DNA of 64,000 nt from Elymus sibiricus (lineage: Eukaryota > Streptophyta > Magnoliopsida > Poales > Poaceae): the NCBI GenBank assembly GCA_039707655.1, contig CM077672.1, positions 193,854,037 to 193,918,036 on the forward strand, in the 5' to 3' direction. Shown here in pieces: positions 11,795 through 23,708 of the stretch. The position numbers and the translations under genes are program-made. The stretch's first letter is position 1, and every line of letters begins with the position of its first letter. The notes beneath the pieces are model-generated. The model was not told where the DNA came from, ran no database searches, and worked only from the letters and a program-made list of their open reading frames with translations.

Positions 11795-13134
11795 TGATCT
11801 ACAATGGTAAACACAAGATTCACTTAGACATTGTTTATAATTAAATTGCACTAGTGTTTAAACAAATTTTAGTATAAAGTGCACTCCCACTCAAATCAAT
11901 ATCTCTAATAATTGAAAGTGAGTGACTCAAGACTCTTATTCACAGCCATTGATGTGGACATCACTGATGACGTGAACTTCAACCGATAGGCAATCTTTTG
12001 ATGATCATATCTCCATATGACTGCTCATCATCTTTCGATGCTTTGTGCTCCGAGCTCAGAACGATTCTAACTTCAAGACTACCGAGTGTTCCCGCCATGA
12101 GGTCTGACCTTCACCCGCCTTACACCTCACAATCTGTTCGTACTCATGTGGACATGACGTACCCCAAAAGCCATGTGTTATAGACGGTTGCTACACAAGG
12201 AAGAGCACTAATAACTTGATAATTTCTGTGAGAGATCACCCTAATAATTGACTATTGTGCAATCAAGGGGTTCAAACATCAAAGGGATAAATATCTCAGG
12301 AAATTCATAATAGCATGATATGATATAGCCCTTGGCTCCAGGGATGACTCCATGATCCTCCAAGGTCTTCATGAAAGTACTCCGAAAACGCTACCGTGGC
12401 ACCAATTGAAAAACTGCTACCGGGGTAGCACTTTTTGGCCTCCTGCGCCTGGTGAAGCCACCTTGCTCCGAGGTCCTCCGTAGCACGTCCATCATGTCCG
12501 TCGATAAAAATAATGGGGTTGACACGCAGGTCAATAAAGTGACAATCCCTTGGCTCCAGCCATCGTGCCGTACTGTGACGAGCAGGTCACTTAACGTTAC
12601 ATCATATAACCATCTCATACATAAACTCATTGTCATGACGAAAGCTATACCACATCACATGCATCCTGCAAAACCAAGTTAGACGTCCTCTAATTGGTTT
12701 GGCAAATTTTAATTACGTGTCTTCTAGGGTTTCCGGAGAACTCTAGCTACCTGCGTCCACCATCAAGGCAATAATTCTTATTGCTAGATTAACTTTCAGG
12801 GTGTGTGAGGGAAGAGACTTAAATAAAAATCTCTAGCCCCACACTAAACTTCGTCCATACGCATGACCCCCTAGAAGATCAAACATCTTCATCGCCCTCT
12901 CATATTTGTGATAGTTCACTATTCTTGACTATGATGAAGCCCAAAGAACTGTTAGCAGATCGTCGACAGCCAGAGCCGATCGATTGTCAGAACTTTGTAC
13001 AAAGCTACCATGCCGTCAATGAACTGAACCAAAGCAACACTCAAGAGAAGCATAGAAAGAACATCAAACCCTCACATCCACATGTGATCTAGATCGAAAC
13101 CTGCATCTACTCATAGAACCGCTCATGATGCTAC
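11795..13134 (-). other. Untranslated leader of Copia A'
   Basis: Between LTR and gag, this stretch is collinear with 5308-6483 from about 11964 to 13134, with scattered substitutions and small indels. No frame is conserved between the two copies beyond chance. The 170 bases next to gag (11795-11963) have no partner in copy 1 because E1 interrupts copy 1 at 5307. Confidence 0.65.
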
Positions 13135-13947
13135 TATTGGGAAATGTAGTAGAAAACAAAAAAAGGACCTATGATCAACTAGGAACACTATGGAGATGCA
13201 ATAACGGTTTGGATCGGATCATTACCAACTTCGAGTTGCGACGGAAGAAGACGAGTTGGTGTAGATCGTACTTGAAGTCCCTCGAACCGTTCACGAAAGA
13301 TCCCTCGAACGGAAGACCAAAAGCACAACCTCTCCAAAGTTTGCAAGCGTTTGGTCTTCATGATCCGACAGCGCTTCACCGTCCAGAGCTAATCACCGCC
13401 GGAGAATTAGAGGAAGAAGATTAGAACCACACCAGGCTTCTAGTTAGGAGGTGAGGATTAGATCTAGCTCTAATTGCACCAACTAGAACTAGAACTAGAG
13501 AACTAGAGGAGGCTCCAAAACTTGTGTGTTCAGAAGTGCCAAAAACCTCTAGTATATATAGGTTGAGGAGAGGGGAGGGGGAGCCACAAGGGGGAATGTT
13601 TCCCTCTCCCTTGCACCGGCCTAGGAGGGGGAGTGCCCCTCCAATTCGGCCTCCCCTTCCTTCTCCAAGAAGACAGGGGGCGCCACCACCTATTGGGGCC
13701 TTGTGGCCCAATAGTGGAACCATGGACATCCATATCAATCCCTATGAGTACAGAAATGACATTCGAGTGAACCTTTGGTTATCATGTGCTATTCCCTTTG
13801 CTTCGCAATACTTTACAAAACCCAAGGTGAGATATATCGGTATCCTCTTAAGTCATTGACATGCTCACTATACCGGTTTCCTCGTTACCAGTTTTGTTCT
13901 TCTTTCTCGTTGACATGTTCTGGCATTCCCTTGACCTAGTCACCTAT
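13135..13947 (-). repeat. LTR of Copia A', left part (split by X)
   Basis: Collinear with 6484-7661, except that 348 bases are missing at 13711-13713. The terminal TG is mutated (TATTGGG instead of TGTTGGG). The LTR stops after CCTAT, the 5 bp target duplicated by X, and continues at 57734 with CCTGT. The undisturbed copy reads GTCACCTATGTCTGG across this point, so the split is unambiguous. Confidence 0.85.
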
Positions 13948-13976
13948 TGTCGGTGTGAAAACTGGCACACCACGGG
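13948..13976 (-). repeat. 3' LTR of X, terminal 29 bases
   Basis: TGTCGGTGTGAAAAC followed by 14 more bases matches the start of the other X LTR at 44733 with four differences. It is cut by the start of Y at 13977. The remainder of this LTR resumes at 28732. Confidence 0.8.
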
Positions 13977-15420
13977 TGTGACGCCCCCGACTCAATCGTG
14001 CGCTAATCATACACGCAAATGCGCACGATCAAGATTAGAGACTCACGGGAAGACATCACAACACAACTCTAGACGCAAAATAAAACAATACAAGCTTTAT
14101 ATTACAAGCCAGGGGCCTCGAGGGCTCAATTACATAAGCTCGAATACACAAGAAACAGCGGAAGCATCAGTATCTGTGTACAAACATAATTAGACAAAGG
14201 TTGCCTTAAGAAGGCTGAGCAAAACAATGACAACTAGATCGAAAAGGCGCAGGCCTCCTGCCTGGGGCCTCCTAACTACTCCTGGTCGGCGGTCTCCATG
14301 TAGTAGTAGGCTCCGTCGTGATAGTAGTAGTCGTCGACGGGGTCAGCTGGCTCCGGGGCTCCGTTATCAGATCGCAGCAATCGGGTAGGGGGAAAAAGGT
14401 AGCAAAGCAACCGTGAGTACTCATCCAAAGTACTCGCAAGACTTACATCAGATCTATGCTAAGTATGCATCGGTATCAAAGGGAAGGGGATGTATCTGTG
14501 GACTATACTGCAGAAATGCAAGAATAGAGAGAGGGCCTAGCCTATCGAAGACTAGCATCTTGCAGCATTAGAAGAGTGCATATTAGCATATTATATAATA
14601 ATAAGTAAGTAGTAGCAACGCCCAGAGATCCTTCCTCGTCTCCCTGCGAGAAAGCGATCCCGGAGCCAACATATTATTAAGCACGACAAGTATCCAGTTC
14701 TAGTTGTAGTAGATCGGGATACTCTCCGAGCGTCCTATTACCATGGACACGGCTATTCGAATAGATAACTTCCGTGCAGGGGTGCACCAACTTACCCAAC
14801 ACGCTCGATTAACTCCGGCCGAACACACTTTTATCGGGTCATGCCCGGCCTCGGCTGATCGACATGCCGTAGTCCTACCTAGGCTCAACAGAGAGGCCAG
14901 CACGCCGGTCTACATCCTAAGCGCTCAGGGGTCTTGAGCCCATCGCCCTTTGCAATCCTGTGCGTTGCGTACGCGGCCAGGAGCAGACCCACCCCCTTAA
15001 TACAAGCGCAGGCGGTTACCGTCCAACCCGACACACACCGGTCAACTGCTAACGTCTGGAGAGCTTTCGGAGAATCGTACGACGCTGAGTGCCCATACTT
15101 ATTCCCGTGTGGTGGCAAGTGCGAAAAGGCCAGAGGCCTACTCATATCACATATCCAAACCCGTTAGTGTGTTGGGAGCTCGCGGTGAAGATCAGTGATC
15201 CTGTCGCCCCGTCTCGCGGACTTACGGCAAGGGTCAGGCCCATCCCTCTCTAGGGCGGTCTGCCTGCCCGGCCATGCTGCGTAATTATCTCGCGGGTACT
15301 CTCACGGTCATCCCGACTTCAGTAACTCTCGCGGGTACCCCTCGGGGTCGACCCAACTTCAACAAGGGACTGAGGTAATGACAAAGTATCCGTGTGTCCG
15401 TAACACCAAGGGGGAAATCG

Positions 15421-15625
15421 GAGGAATCACCCTCGATGGATTCCCACTCGATGTATCCGTCAAGGTGAACTTAGAGGAATCACCCTCGATGGGTTCACGC
15501 TTGCGGGGTTGCACAACAGAGGCATCATCGAAGGTGGTTAAAGAGGAATCACCCTCGGTAACCCACAACCGACTAGCTATGCTACAGAGATATCATCAGG
15601 AGTGAGGTAGGAGGTATCACCCTCG
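15421..15625. repeat. Four spaced copies of GAGGAATCACCCTCG in the Y LTR
   Basis: Copies start at 15421, 15474, 15543 and 15611, at spacings of 53-69 bases; the last reads GAGGTATCACCCTCG. The intervening DNA is not repeated. The same four sites are kept in the other LTR, starting at 25956. Spaced repeats of this kind in a U3 region can be protein-binding sites; that role is inference. Confidence 0.6.
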
Positions 15626-16455
15626 GCACTCGATAGTAGCTCTGCAGAGTCGTACAACTAAGGGGGTGTGTGGTGATGTGTCGGTCTCTGCACATCGATC
15701 ACGTTGATCGAGTCATCTGGAAGCAAAGCATGGCAACACGGACAAGGGTGCAGGGCCACTGATGGATCACTAACCAACCTATACTAAGCATATAGGACCA
15801 CAGATAAAGTATTAACAACAGGTTACAAAATCAGGCTACGCATCAGAATAGGAGCTGTCGAACAACAGTAACAAAATCTAATGCAAGCACGAGGGAGATG
15901 GAATAGGCGATATAGGAATGATCAAGGGGGTTTTGCTTGCCTGGAAGCTCTGCTGAAAGGGGCTGGACGTCAGGGGCATAGTCGTACTCGGGAGCAGCGT
16001 CAGTCTCGGAGCCTACCGGAGAGAAGAGGGGGAAGAAACAATAAATACAAAGCAAACAAATGCATCATAATGCATGACATGGTAATATGCTGTGCTAGGG
16101 GTGACCTAACGCAGTGCTACACATTACAGACGGAGCGGGAAAATATCTGGGAATATTTTCCCGGCTTTAGGCAATTATCGGACAGACGATCCGGAGGGGA
16201 AGGTTCCATGTTTGCAATGATGGAGGCATGTGACAGGTATGTGGAAGGTATATTCGGATTCGTCTTATTTTTCTGATCATTTTTCATATATAAATTATTT
16301 TCATCCGAGTTACGGTTTATTTTATATGATTTTTCAAAGTTTTAAACAATTCTAAAATTTTCTGGAATTTTATTAATTCAAAAATAAAAGAATAAAATGC
16401 TATGGGTACACAGAGAGTGTACCCAGAGAGGTTCATGGGTGACTGATAGTGGGCC

Positions 16456-16762
16456 CAGTTGACTGGGTCAACTGCCTAGTCAGCAGAGGCTGACTGGTGG
16501 GCCCAGCTGGTGACTCAGCAGCTGACTGGACCGGCCTTATCCATTTAAATATTGCCAGGGCCCCACATGCCATACACAGTGAGTTAACCAGTGTTAAAAT
16601 TAACTAAAAGGGGTTAATTAACAGGTGGGCCCCATCTGTCAGTGACACATTTAGTTAATAGGTTAAATTAATTAGCAATTTAGTTAATCACTATGGTGGG
16701 GCCTACATGTCAGTGACTGGGACTAGCCTAGTCAGCACGTTGACCAAGTCAACGTGGTCAAC
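16456..16762. promoter_or_regulatory. Cluster of WRKY-type W-boxes in the Y LTR
   Basis: The core TTGAC, or its complement GTCAA, occurs in a perfect hairpin CAGTTGAC-TG-GGTCAACTG region (16456-16474), and three times in 16740-16761 (TTGACC, GTCAAC, GTCAAC). The same five cores are retained in the other LTR at 26993-27005 and 27274-27295. WRKY factors bind TTGAC(C/T) and are known to activate some plant LTRs under stress; activity here is inferred from sequence only. Confidence 0.45.
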
Positions 16763-18201
16763 GGAGCCCACGGGACCCACCAGTAGTGACCCAGGGTGGG
16801 TCCCAGGGCCAACCACGTCAGCGGCGGCCGGCGTTTCGCCGTCGGCGACCAAAAACGCGGCGGCGGGCTCGGGACCTCGTCGGAAACGAGCTACGGGGCA
16901 CCGTTTTGCGCGTGGTTAGTTGCGTTCGAACATGCGTTCAATGGCGCATCGATTGGCGGTGGTGGCGTGGCCGGGGTGCAGCGTAGCGACGGTGGCGAGC
17001 TCCGTGGCGGACGCCGGAGTACGGATGAGGTCGGATCCGGTGACATAGGGCACGGGGGAGGGCGTGTGTGCACGTGTTGGGTTACTGGGAGCTCCGTGAG
17101 CTCGATGCGCTGCCCAGGAGCGAGCGTAGCTCCCGGTGAGCATGACTGCGACGAGCTCGACGGCGGCGAGCTCGGCCATGACGGAAGCGACGGCTACGTG
17201 CGCGGAAAGAAGGGGGAAACAGGGGGATTCGAGCGGAAGCTCACCGGGAAGGCACACGGGGGCCCGGCGTTAGTTTAGGAGCAGCAGTGGCGGCGAACTC
17301 GCCGGAGATGCCCGCGGGTCTGAGGAAGAAGACGACAGCACTGGAGGCGTAGCAGGGGCTCCCGGCTCCAGCTGGTGGGTGCAGAGGACGAGGTCGAGGC
17401 CGGCGGAGCTCCTGGACAGGCTCCTGGGACACAGGGACGGCGGTGGCCGCGGCTACGCCGGAGCCATGGCGACGACGGCGCTCGGGTGTGGTTGGGAGTG
17501 AGAGAACGAGCGAGGGAGAGAGGGGGAAGAGTGGCTGAGGCATCCAGGTGGAGTGGTTGGTGTCGGCCTTATCCGCGCGGAGCCCTATGGCGTCGTGGTC
17601 TCGCTGTTCCGCCAGAGCGCGCGCGGGGCCACGGGCGCGGCGACACGCACAGGAGAGAGAGACGGGAGGTTGAGGGAGAGAGAGAGGTGGGCTGGGCCGG
17701 TGCAATGTGCACTTAGGCCCAATACATAGTAGGTTTTCTTCTTTTTCTTTTTCTGTTTTCTGTTTTTCTTTTTCAGAAACTATTTTGCATTTATTTTAGC
17801 CATCAAATGACTTTTGCAAAATATGGAACTAAGCCACTTAAATGCATTACAATATTTGGCTCTGCCACAAAAAGTTTGGGAGAGGTTTGAATTGATTTGA
17901 ATTTTTCATAAATTGAAAGGCATTTAAATATGCTGATTTGGCACTGCTTTAATTGCTATAGTCCATTTTAGCAAATGAGTGATGTTGTTTTCCTGAACAA
18001 ATTATTGTTATGGAATATTTGCCAAATGATGAACTATTTTGCAGCTACTTTTGCGCAACTTCAAATTGCACTTGCAATTTGAATTAATGTCAGTGGTGGA
18101 ATTTGAAATGAGATATGATTCCAAAGGTAATCAAGCATTACTAACCAAAGTGATTAAGCATAATCATGAGGATCACTGAGCTCATTACATAGGGTGTTAC
18201 A

Positions 18202-18218
18202 ATTATCCTCCTCTAAAA
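18202..18218 (-). promoter_or_regulatory. Polypurine tract of Y
   Basis: On the minus strand TAGAGGAGGATAAT lies immediately before TGTAACACCC, the start of the 3' LTR. A purine run at this spot primes plus-strand DNA synthesis in LTR retrotransposons. Together with the primer-binding site at the other end it confirms orientation. Confidence 0.7.
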
Positions 18219-18237
18219 GAAATTCTCGTCCCGAGAA

Positions 18238-21060
18238 TTAAGATGTAGAAGGGAAAAGATCAGGGTATTCTTCACGAAGATGATCCTCACGTTCCCAAGT
18301 GGCTTCATCTTCAGTATGATTCGACCACTGCACTTTAACGAACTTGGTTGCCTTCTGATGGGTTTGTCGTTTAGCTTGATCCAAAATGCGGATCGGATGC
18401 TCCTTATAAGAGAGATCATCTTGCAATTCGAGCTTTTCATGATCCACTGCACGGTGCGGATCCCTGAAGCAACGGCGAAGTTGCGACACATGGAAGATAT
18501 CGTGGATATGATAAAACTACGGTGGCAATTCCAATTTATAAGCCACATATCCACGTCTGGCGAGAATGGAGAAGGGTCCAATGTAGCGAGGAGCTAACTT
18601 TCCCTTGATCCAAAAACGATGAGTGCCCTTCAAAGGAGTGACACGCAGATAAGCGTGTTCACCAGGTTGATAGATCGATCCCCAGTGTTTACGATCATAA
18701 TTGCTCTTCTGGCGGGACTGGGCCGCCTTGAGATTTTCCCGGACAATACGGACTTGCTCTTCAGCTTGTTGGATAATATCTGGTCCGATGAGTGGCCGTT
18801 CCCCAGTTTCTGACCAATTCAGAGGGGTTCGACACTTACGTCCATATAATACCTCGAAGGGAGCCATCTTCAAGCTAGCTTGATAGCTGTTATTGTACGA
18901 GAATTCAGCATATGGGAGATATTCTTCCCACTTCTTGCCAAATGAGATGACACAAGCACGTAGCATATCTTCAAGCACTTGGTTAACTCGTTCAACTTGA
19001 CCTTGGGACTGGGGGTGATAAGTTGTGCTCCAGGTTATATGAGTTCCCATAGCTTCTTGGAAACTTTCCCAGAACTTTGAGGTGAAGAGGCTGCCACGGT
19101 CTGAACTGATCTCCTTCGGAATACCGTGGAGTGTCACAATTCTGGAGATATACAAATCAGCTAACTGGCTAGCAGTGATCGTCTCCTTGACTGGCAGAAA
19201 ATGTGCAACTTTGGAGAATTGATCGACGACGACAAGAATAGCATCGTGACCCTTCTGGGACTTGCGAAGGCCAGTAATGAGGTCCATCTGAACCTTATCC
19301 CATTTCCATTCAGGAATAGGAAGCGGTTGCAGAAGTCCAGCAGGCTTCTGATGTTCTGCCTTGATGCGACGGCAAATGTCACATTCAGCAACATAGCGAG
19401 CAATGTCTTGCTTCATTTTAGACCACCAATACCTTTGTCGGATGTCTTGATACATCTTGGTACTACCCGGATGAATAGACAGAGGTGTATCATGTGCTTT
19501 CTTCATAACTTTATCTTTCATAAATTCGAACCGGGGTACCACAAGGCGATCTCTGAAGTACAAGGTTCCATCTTCAGCAAGCGAGAAATCTCTGGCTTTA
19601 TCAAAAGCAAGATCTTGTTTTATCTGATCAACTTTAGCGTCTTTTGCTTGCGCAGACTTAATAGCTTTCTCGAGAGTATGTTCCAAAACAAGGGTATTGA
19701 GAAAACCCCGTGGAACAATGTGGAGGTTCAACTTGCGAAGTTCTTCATGAAGAAGGGGTTGAGCTCGCTGAACCATGAGATTGTTGCCATAAGACTTGCG
19801 ACTCAAAGCATCGGCCGTTACATTAGCCTTACCAGGGGTATATGTAATACCGCGATCATAGTCTGTGATTGTTTCCATCCATCTTTGTTGACGGAGATTC
19901 AAGTCTGGCTGAGTAAACAGATATTTCAGACTTTGATGATCAGTGTAGATCTCGCAACGATTACCGAGAAGGTAATGTCGCCATTACTTCAGTGCATATA
20001 TAACTGCAGCAAGTTCGAGATCATGAACTGGGTAGTTCTCTTCATGAGGACGCAACTATCGTGAGACATAAGCAATCACTTTGCGTTCTTGCATTAGGAC
20101 ACAGCCTAAACCTTGACGAGACGCGTCACAATAAATGACGAATTCCTTGCGAGAATTCAGAGGAGCAAGCACTGGTGCAGATGTCAGCTTGTCCTTGAGT
20201 GTTTGGAAACTTTCCTGACATTTGTCTGTCCACTCAAACTTAACGCCTTTGTGAAGCAGATTAGTCAGAGGCTTGGCAATCTTAGAAAAGTTCTCGACAA
20301 AACGGCGGCAATATCTTGCGAGTCCGAGAAAACTTCTCACTTGCTTGACGTTCTTCGGGGGAGTCCAGTCAAGAATAGCCTGAACTCCCTCTGGGTTGAC
20401 AGCAATACCATCCTTGGAAATCACATGACCAAGATAGGTCACTTCGGATAACCAGAATTCACAGTTGGAATACTTGGCATATAGCTAATGCTCTCGAAGC
20501 TTTTCCAGAACAAGACGAAGATGTTCAGCATGTTCTTCTTTATTCTTGGAATACACAAGGATATCATCCAGATAAACCACGACGAACTTGTCGAGGTATT
20601 CCATGAAGATATAGTTCATCAATCGAGAGAACGTTACTGGAGCATTGGTTAAACCAAAAGACAAGACGGTGTACTCATATGAACCATAGTGAGTAACGAA
20701 AGCGGTCTTCGGAATATCCTCTTCACGAACTCAGATCTGGTGGTAACCCAACCTCAAGTCGAGTTTAGAGAACACTGATGAACCAGCAAGTTGATCATAT
20801 AGATCATTGATCCGAGGAAGCGGATATTTGTTCTGAATGGTTGCCTGGTTGATAGGTCGGTAATCTTGGACCAACCGGTTTGTACCATCCTTCTTCTTAA
20901 CAAAGAGAGAAGGTGCTCCCCAAGCAGAGGAACTTGGACGAATGAAACCCTTACGAAGTGATTTGTCGATTTCCTCCTTAAGTTCAAGGAGTTCATGCGG
21001 CGGCATCTTATAGGGTCGCTTGGCGATAGGAGTGGTGCCTGGTTTTAAGTCGATGACAAA
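18238..21060 (-). pseudogene. pol: RT, RNase H, integrase and chromodomain of Y, six in-frame stops
   Basis: It continues the gag-protease frame without a frameshift. RT shows [19 protein letters not shown] and the YLDD active site at 20563-20574. RNase H follows ([13 protein letters not shown]). The integrase has an H...H...CDIC zinc finger, catalytic [13 protein letters not shown] and GQVERVN, and a GPF motif. The C-terminus (18489-18238) is a chromodomain of the form VQWSNHTEDEATWEREDHL, which in this clade guides integration to heterochromatin. Stops lie at 21061-21063, 20731-20733, 20485-20487, 20056-20058, 19984-19986 and 18517-19519's counterpart at 18517-18519. The integrase itself (19902-18520) is open for about 460 codons. 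Confidence 0.88.
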
Positions 21061-22662
21061 TTAGACAGCTCTAACAGGGGGAACTCCTGGAAGTTCTTCT
21101 GGAAAGACATCTTGGAAGTCATGAATGACTGGAATGTTTTTGATTCCCTCAAGAGGTGAAGCGTTCAACGCATTCAAAGAATAAATCTGGGCTTCGGCAT
21201 TTCGAATAATTCGAGCAGAGTAGTTCACTATCTCGTCCGAAGGATGTAGGAGTTGGACGGTTTTAGTTGCACAATCGATTGAAGCAATATGCGCTTTCAA
21301 CCAATCCATTCCGAGTATGACATCGATGTTGGAAGACTTGAGGGTGATGAGTGAGGCAAGAAATTCTAGACCTCCGATTTCAATGGGAACATTATGGCTT
21401 ACCAAGGAGGTTTGGCATTGGCCTGCGGGAGTGTTTATCATTAACGGATTGTGCAACTGCTCACATTTTATGTCATGCATGTATGCAAAAGCTTCTGACA
21501 TGAATGAATGTGATGCTCCTGAATCAAATAAAACAGTAGCTGGTACTAAGTTAACAAGAAGAGTACCCATCACAGTAGCAGGTTGATCTTGAGCTTCATT
21601 CAGATCAACATGGTATGCTTGACCACGACCATAAGAAGGTCTGGCATTGTTGTTGCGGAACTGATTGTTACCATGGCCATTTCCACGGCCAGCTGATGGA
21701 AGCACAAGCTGATTCTGATCCTGAGAGCAGTCTCTGGAATGGTGACCTGGACGGCCACACTTGAAGCAGAGCCCGTCATTGGGACGGGGAGCAGGAGCTC
21801 GGGGTAGTGCAGCTAGAGGTCTCGGCTGCCTCGGCGGCGGAGGAGGCAGGTGGGGCGCAACATAGGATGACCTTGGTGCAGGGGCAGCTGGACGGTACAT
21901 GCTGTGAGGAATCCAAATTCGGCGCTTCTGCAAAGACGAGGCCGAAGATGAGCCCGCGTCACAGGTGTGCTTGAGAGCATCCTTGTGATCCTTCAGACTA
22001 GTCTCAACCTGAATGGCCTTATTCACCAAGGTGGCGAAGTCGGTGAAGTCTTCGACAAGGAGTGCTAGCTTGATATCAGGGTTGAGCCCTTCACGGAACT
22101 TCTCCTGTCTGTTAGCATCAGTAGCGATGTCTTCCTCAGCATAGCGAGACAATTCAAGGAACTCCCGCTGGTAGACTTCCATAGTCTTGCTGCCCCGAGT
22201 GAGGTTGCGGAACTCACGTTTCTTCCGGTCCATGACTCCCTGAGGAATGTAGCGGGCACGGAAAGCAGCTTGAAACTCTAGCCAGGTGATGATTGTTCCA
22301 ACAAGCAGTGTGCGTATGTGGCTGTCCCACCATTGAGCAACGGGACCCTTCAAGAAGTAGGATGCAAAGGTGACATAGCTGACAGGGGCAACATTAGCTG
22401 ACTCCATCTCGTACGTGATGTCACGGAGCCAGTCATTAGCATCAAGCGGCTGAACTGAGTTGCAGAAGACAGTCGGGTTGAGGCGCACAAAGTCTTGCAA
22501 GGTTATTGGGGATGGCTGCTGGTTAGCATTTGGACGAGGAAACTGATCCATAATCCCTTGCATGAATTGATGATTCAGTTCAAACTGTTGCATCATTCCG
22601 GCCATATAGTCGGGCGGTGCTGGATTGTTGGCACCACGTCCATGACCCGCGGGTCTAACCAT
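21061..22662 (-). CDS. gag: Gag-protease of Y, open 533-codon frame
   Basis: The start is set at the ATG at 22662 (MVRPAGHGRGANN), since residues further upstream in the frame lie in leader sequence. About residues 85-190 form the retrotransposon gag (capsid) domain with QWWDSHI and FRARYIPQGVMDRKKREF. A Pro-rich linker precedes the zinc knuckle CFKCGRPGHHSRDC (about residues 298-311). The retroviral-type aspartic protease has its active site FDSGASHSF at about residue 377, followed by ILGMDWL. The frame runs into the RT N-terminus (FPEELPGVPP) and ends at a stop at 21061 that splits what should be one gag-pol polyprotein. Gag assembles particles; protease would process the polyprotein. Confidence 0.88.
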   Translation of the reverse strand: MVRPAGHGRGANNPAPPDYMAGMMQQFELNHQFMQGIMDQFPRPNANQQPSPITLQDFVRLNPTVFCNSVQPLDANDWLRDITYEMESANVAPVSYVTFASYFLKGPVAQWWDSHIRTLLVGTIITWLEFQAAFRARYIPQGVMDRKKREFRNLTRGSKTMEVYQREFLELSRYAEEDIATDANRQEKFREGLNPDIKLALLVEDFTDFATLVNKAIQVETSLKDHKDALKHTCDAGSSSASSLQKRRIWIPHSMYRPAAPAPRSSYVAPHLPPPPPRQPRPLAALPRAPAPRPNDGLCFKCGRPGHHSRDCSQDQNQLVLPSAGRGNGHGNNQFRNNNARPSYGRGQAYHVDLNEAQDQPATVMGTLLVNLVPATVLFDSGASHSFMSEAFAYMHDIKCEQLHNPLMINTPAGQCQTSLVSHNVPIEIGGLEFLASLITLKSSNIDVILGMDWLKAHIASIDCATKTVQLLHPSDEIVNYSARIIRNAEAQIYSLNALNASPLEGIKNIPVIHDFQDVFPEELPGVPPVRAV

Positions 22663-22904
22663 CCTGCTAAAAATTAACAGGGGGTAGTTTAGCAACGAGC
22701 AATTGCAGAGGTATGGAATCATTCATGAGGTAACACGCACAACAAAGGAAGTGCAATAGATACATCACATCAGTCAAACATGACATATAGAACCATACAT
22801 AGAGTCAGTTACAAGCCAGCGTTACAAGAACGGAAAGAAAAGCTAGACACACTAGGCGGCACGCAGGCACGCGGTGGAGGGATACAACAACGGGACATAG
22901 CGAT

Positions 22905-23696
22905 TGTCGGCGTACGACACCTATGGGACCGCGTGGATCCCTTTACGGTTCGGCAAGGGGAAAAGATTTGCACAAAGAGCGGAACCAACGATCAACGCAA
23001 GGCTCTTTACCCAGGTTCGGGCCGCTGAGAAGCGTAAAACCCTACTCCTGCTATTGTTTATTGTGGATGTTCTTGGCTCAAGTACACAGAGTGCTCGTGG
23101 TGGGAAAGCAGCTACGCATGCAGAATGAGCCGGAAGGTCCTCCTCCCCTGTAGCTCCACCTTGGGCCTCCTTTTATACGTCCAAGGGGTCACCAACAGTG
23201 GCGAGCAGTAAGTACAAGAGGTGGAACGTTGCTACAGTGTTACATGATTATCACTGACGGATTAGGACAAACGCATTAAATGCCTCCCTTAGGTGTCCCT
23301 AACTTTCTTGGGGACGGAAAAAGGACCCGTCCCATCATCACCGCTTAAGCCCATCCGCGGTCGACGCCGTGACACGCAACCAGGAGGACAAGCCCTAAAT
23401 GACAGGCTAGTCGCTGCGCTGGAGCGGCGGCACTGTGCTGAAGCGGTGGGATCTTGCCGGGTGCGAGATCTTGCTGGGTGCGAGGCCTTGCCGGGCCTTC
23501 GCGAGCCTTCCCGGCAAGGATCTTGCCGGGAACCCAGCCTTCGGTCTTCTGTCTTCTTATCATTAGCTTGAACGCCTTCTTGATATCTTGTATCCGCTTC
23601 CAGCTGTCCTCCGGCAGGCCTTGCCGCTGGTATGGCTACAACCGTCCGTGCACAAGTATGGGGTACTAAAATGACCCAAACTTTAGTACACCGACA
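22905..23696. repeat. S: solo LTR (792 bp) in the leader of Y
   Basis: TGTCGGCGTACG at 22905 and CACCGACA ending at 23696 form TGTCGG...CCGACA terminal repeats, and the identical 5 bp GCGAT lies at 22900-22904 and 23697-23701. There is no second LTR or internal region, so this is a solo LTR left by LTR-LTR recombination. It contains a GC-rich block (about 23440-23540) with repeated TTGCCGGG motifs. Family not recognised. Confidence 0.88.
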
Positions 23697-23708
23697 GCGA
23701 TAGCTACA

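Larger units (their letters stand above)
13977..18201 (-). repeat. 3' LTR of Y (4225 bp)
   Basis: On the plus strand it runs TGTGACGCCCCC to GGGTGTTACA; on the minus strand it opens with TGTAACACCC, a common plant Gypsy LTR start. It contains four spaced copies of a GAGGAATCACCCTCG motif, an AT-rich block, a cluster of TTGAC boxes, a CpG-rich block of about 900 bases (16780-17700), and a T-rich tract around 17725-17775. Its partner is 24725-28729, which is about 220 bases shorter because of a rearrangement around 25051. Confidence 0.88.

Noticed and set aside
16796..17278. Plus-strand frames in the CpG-rich part of the Y LTR
   Set aside because: Gly/Arg/Ala-rich, overlapping frames in all registers as expected of GC-rich DNA; the right LTR does not keep the same plus-strand frame start.
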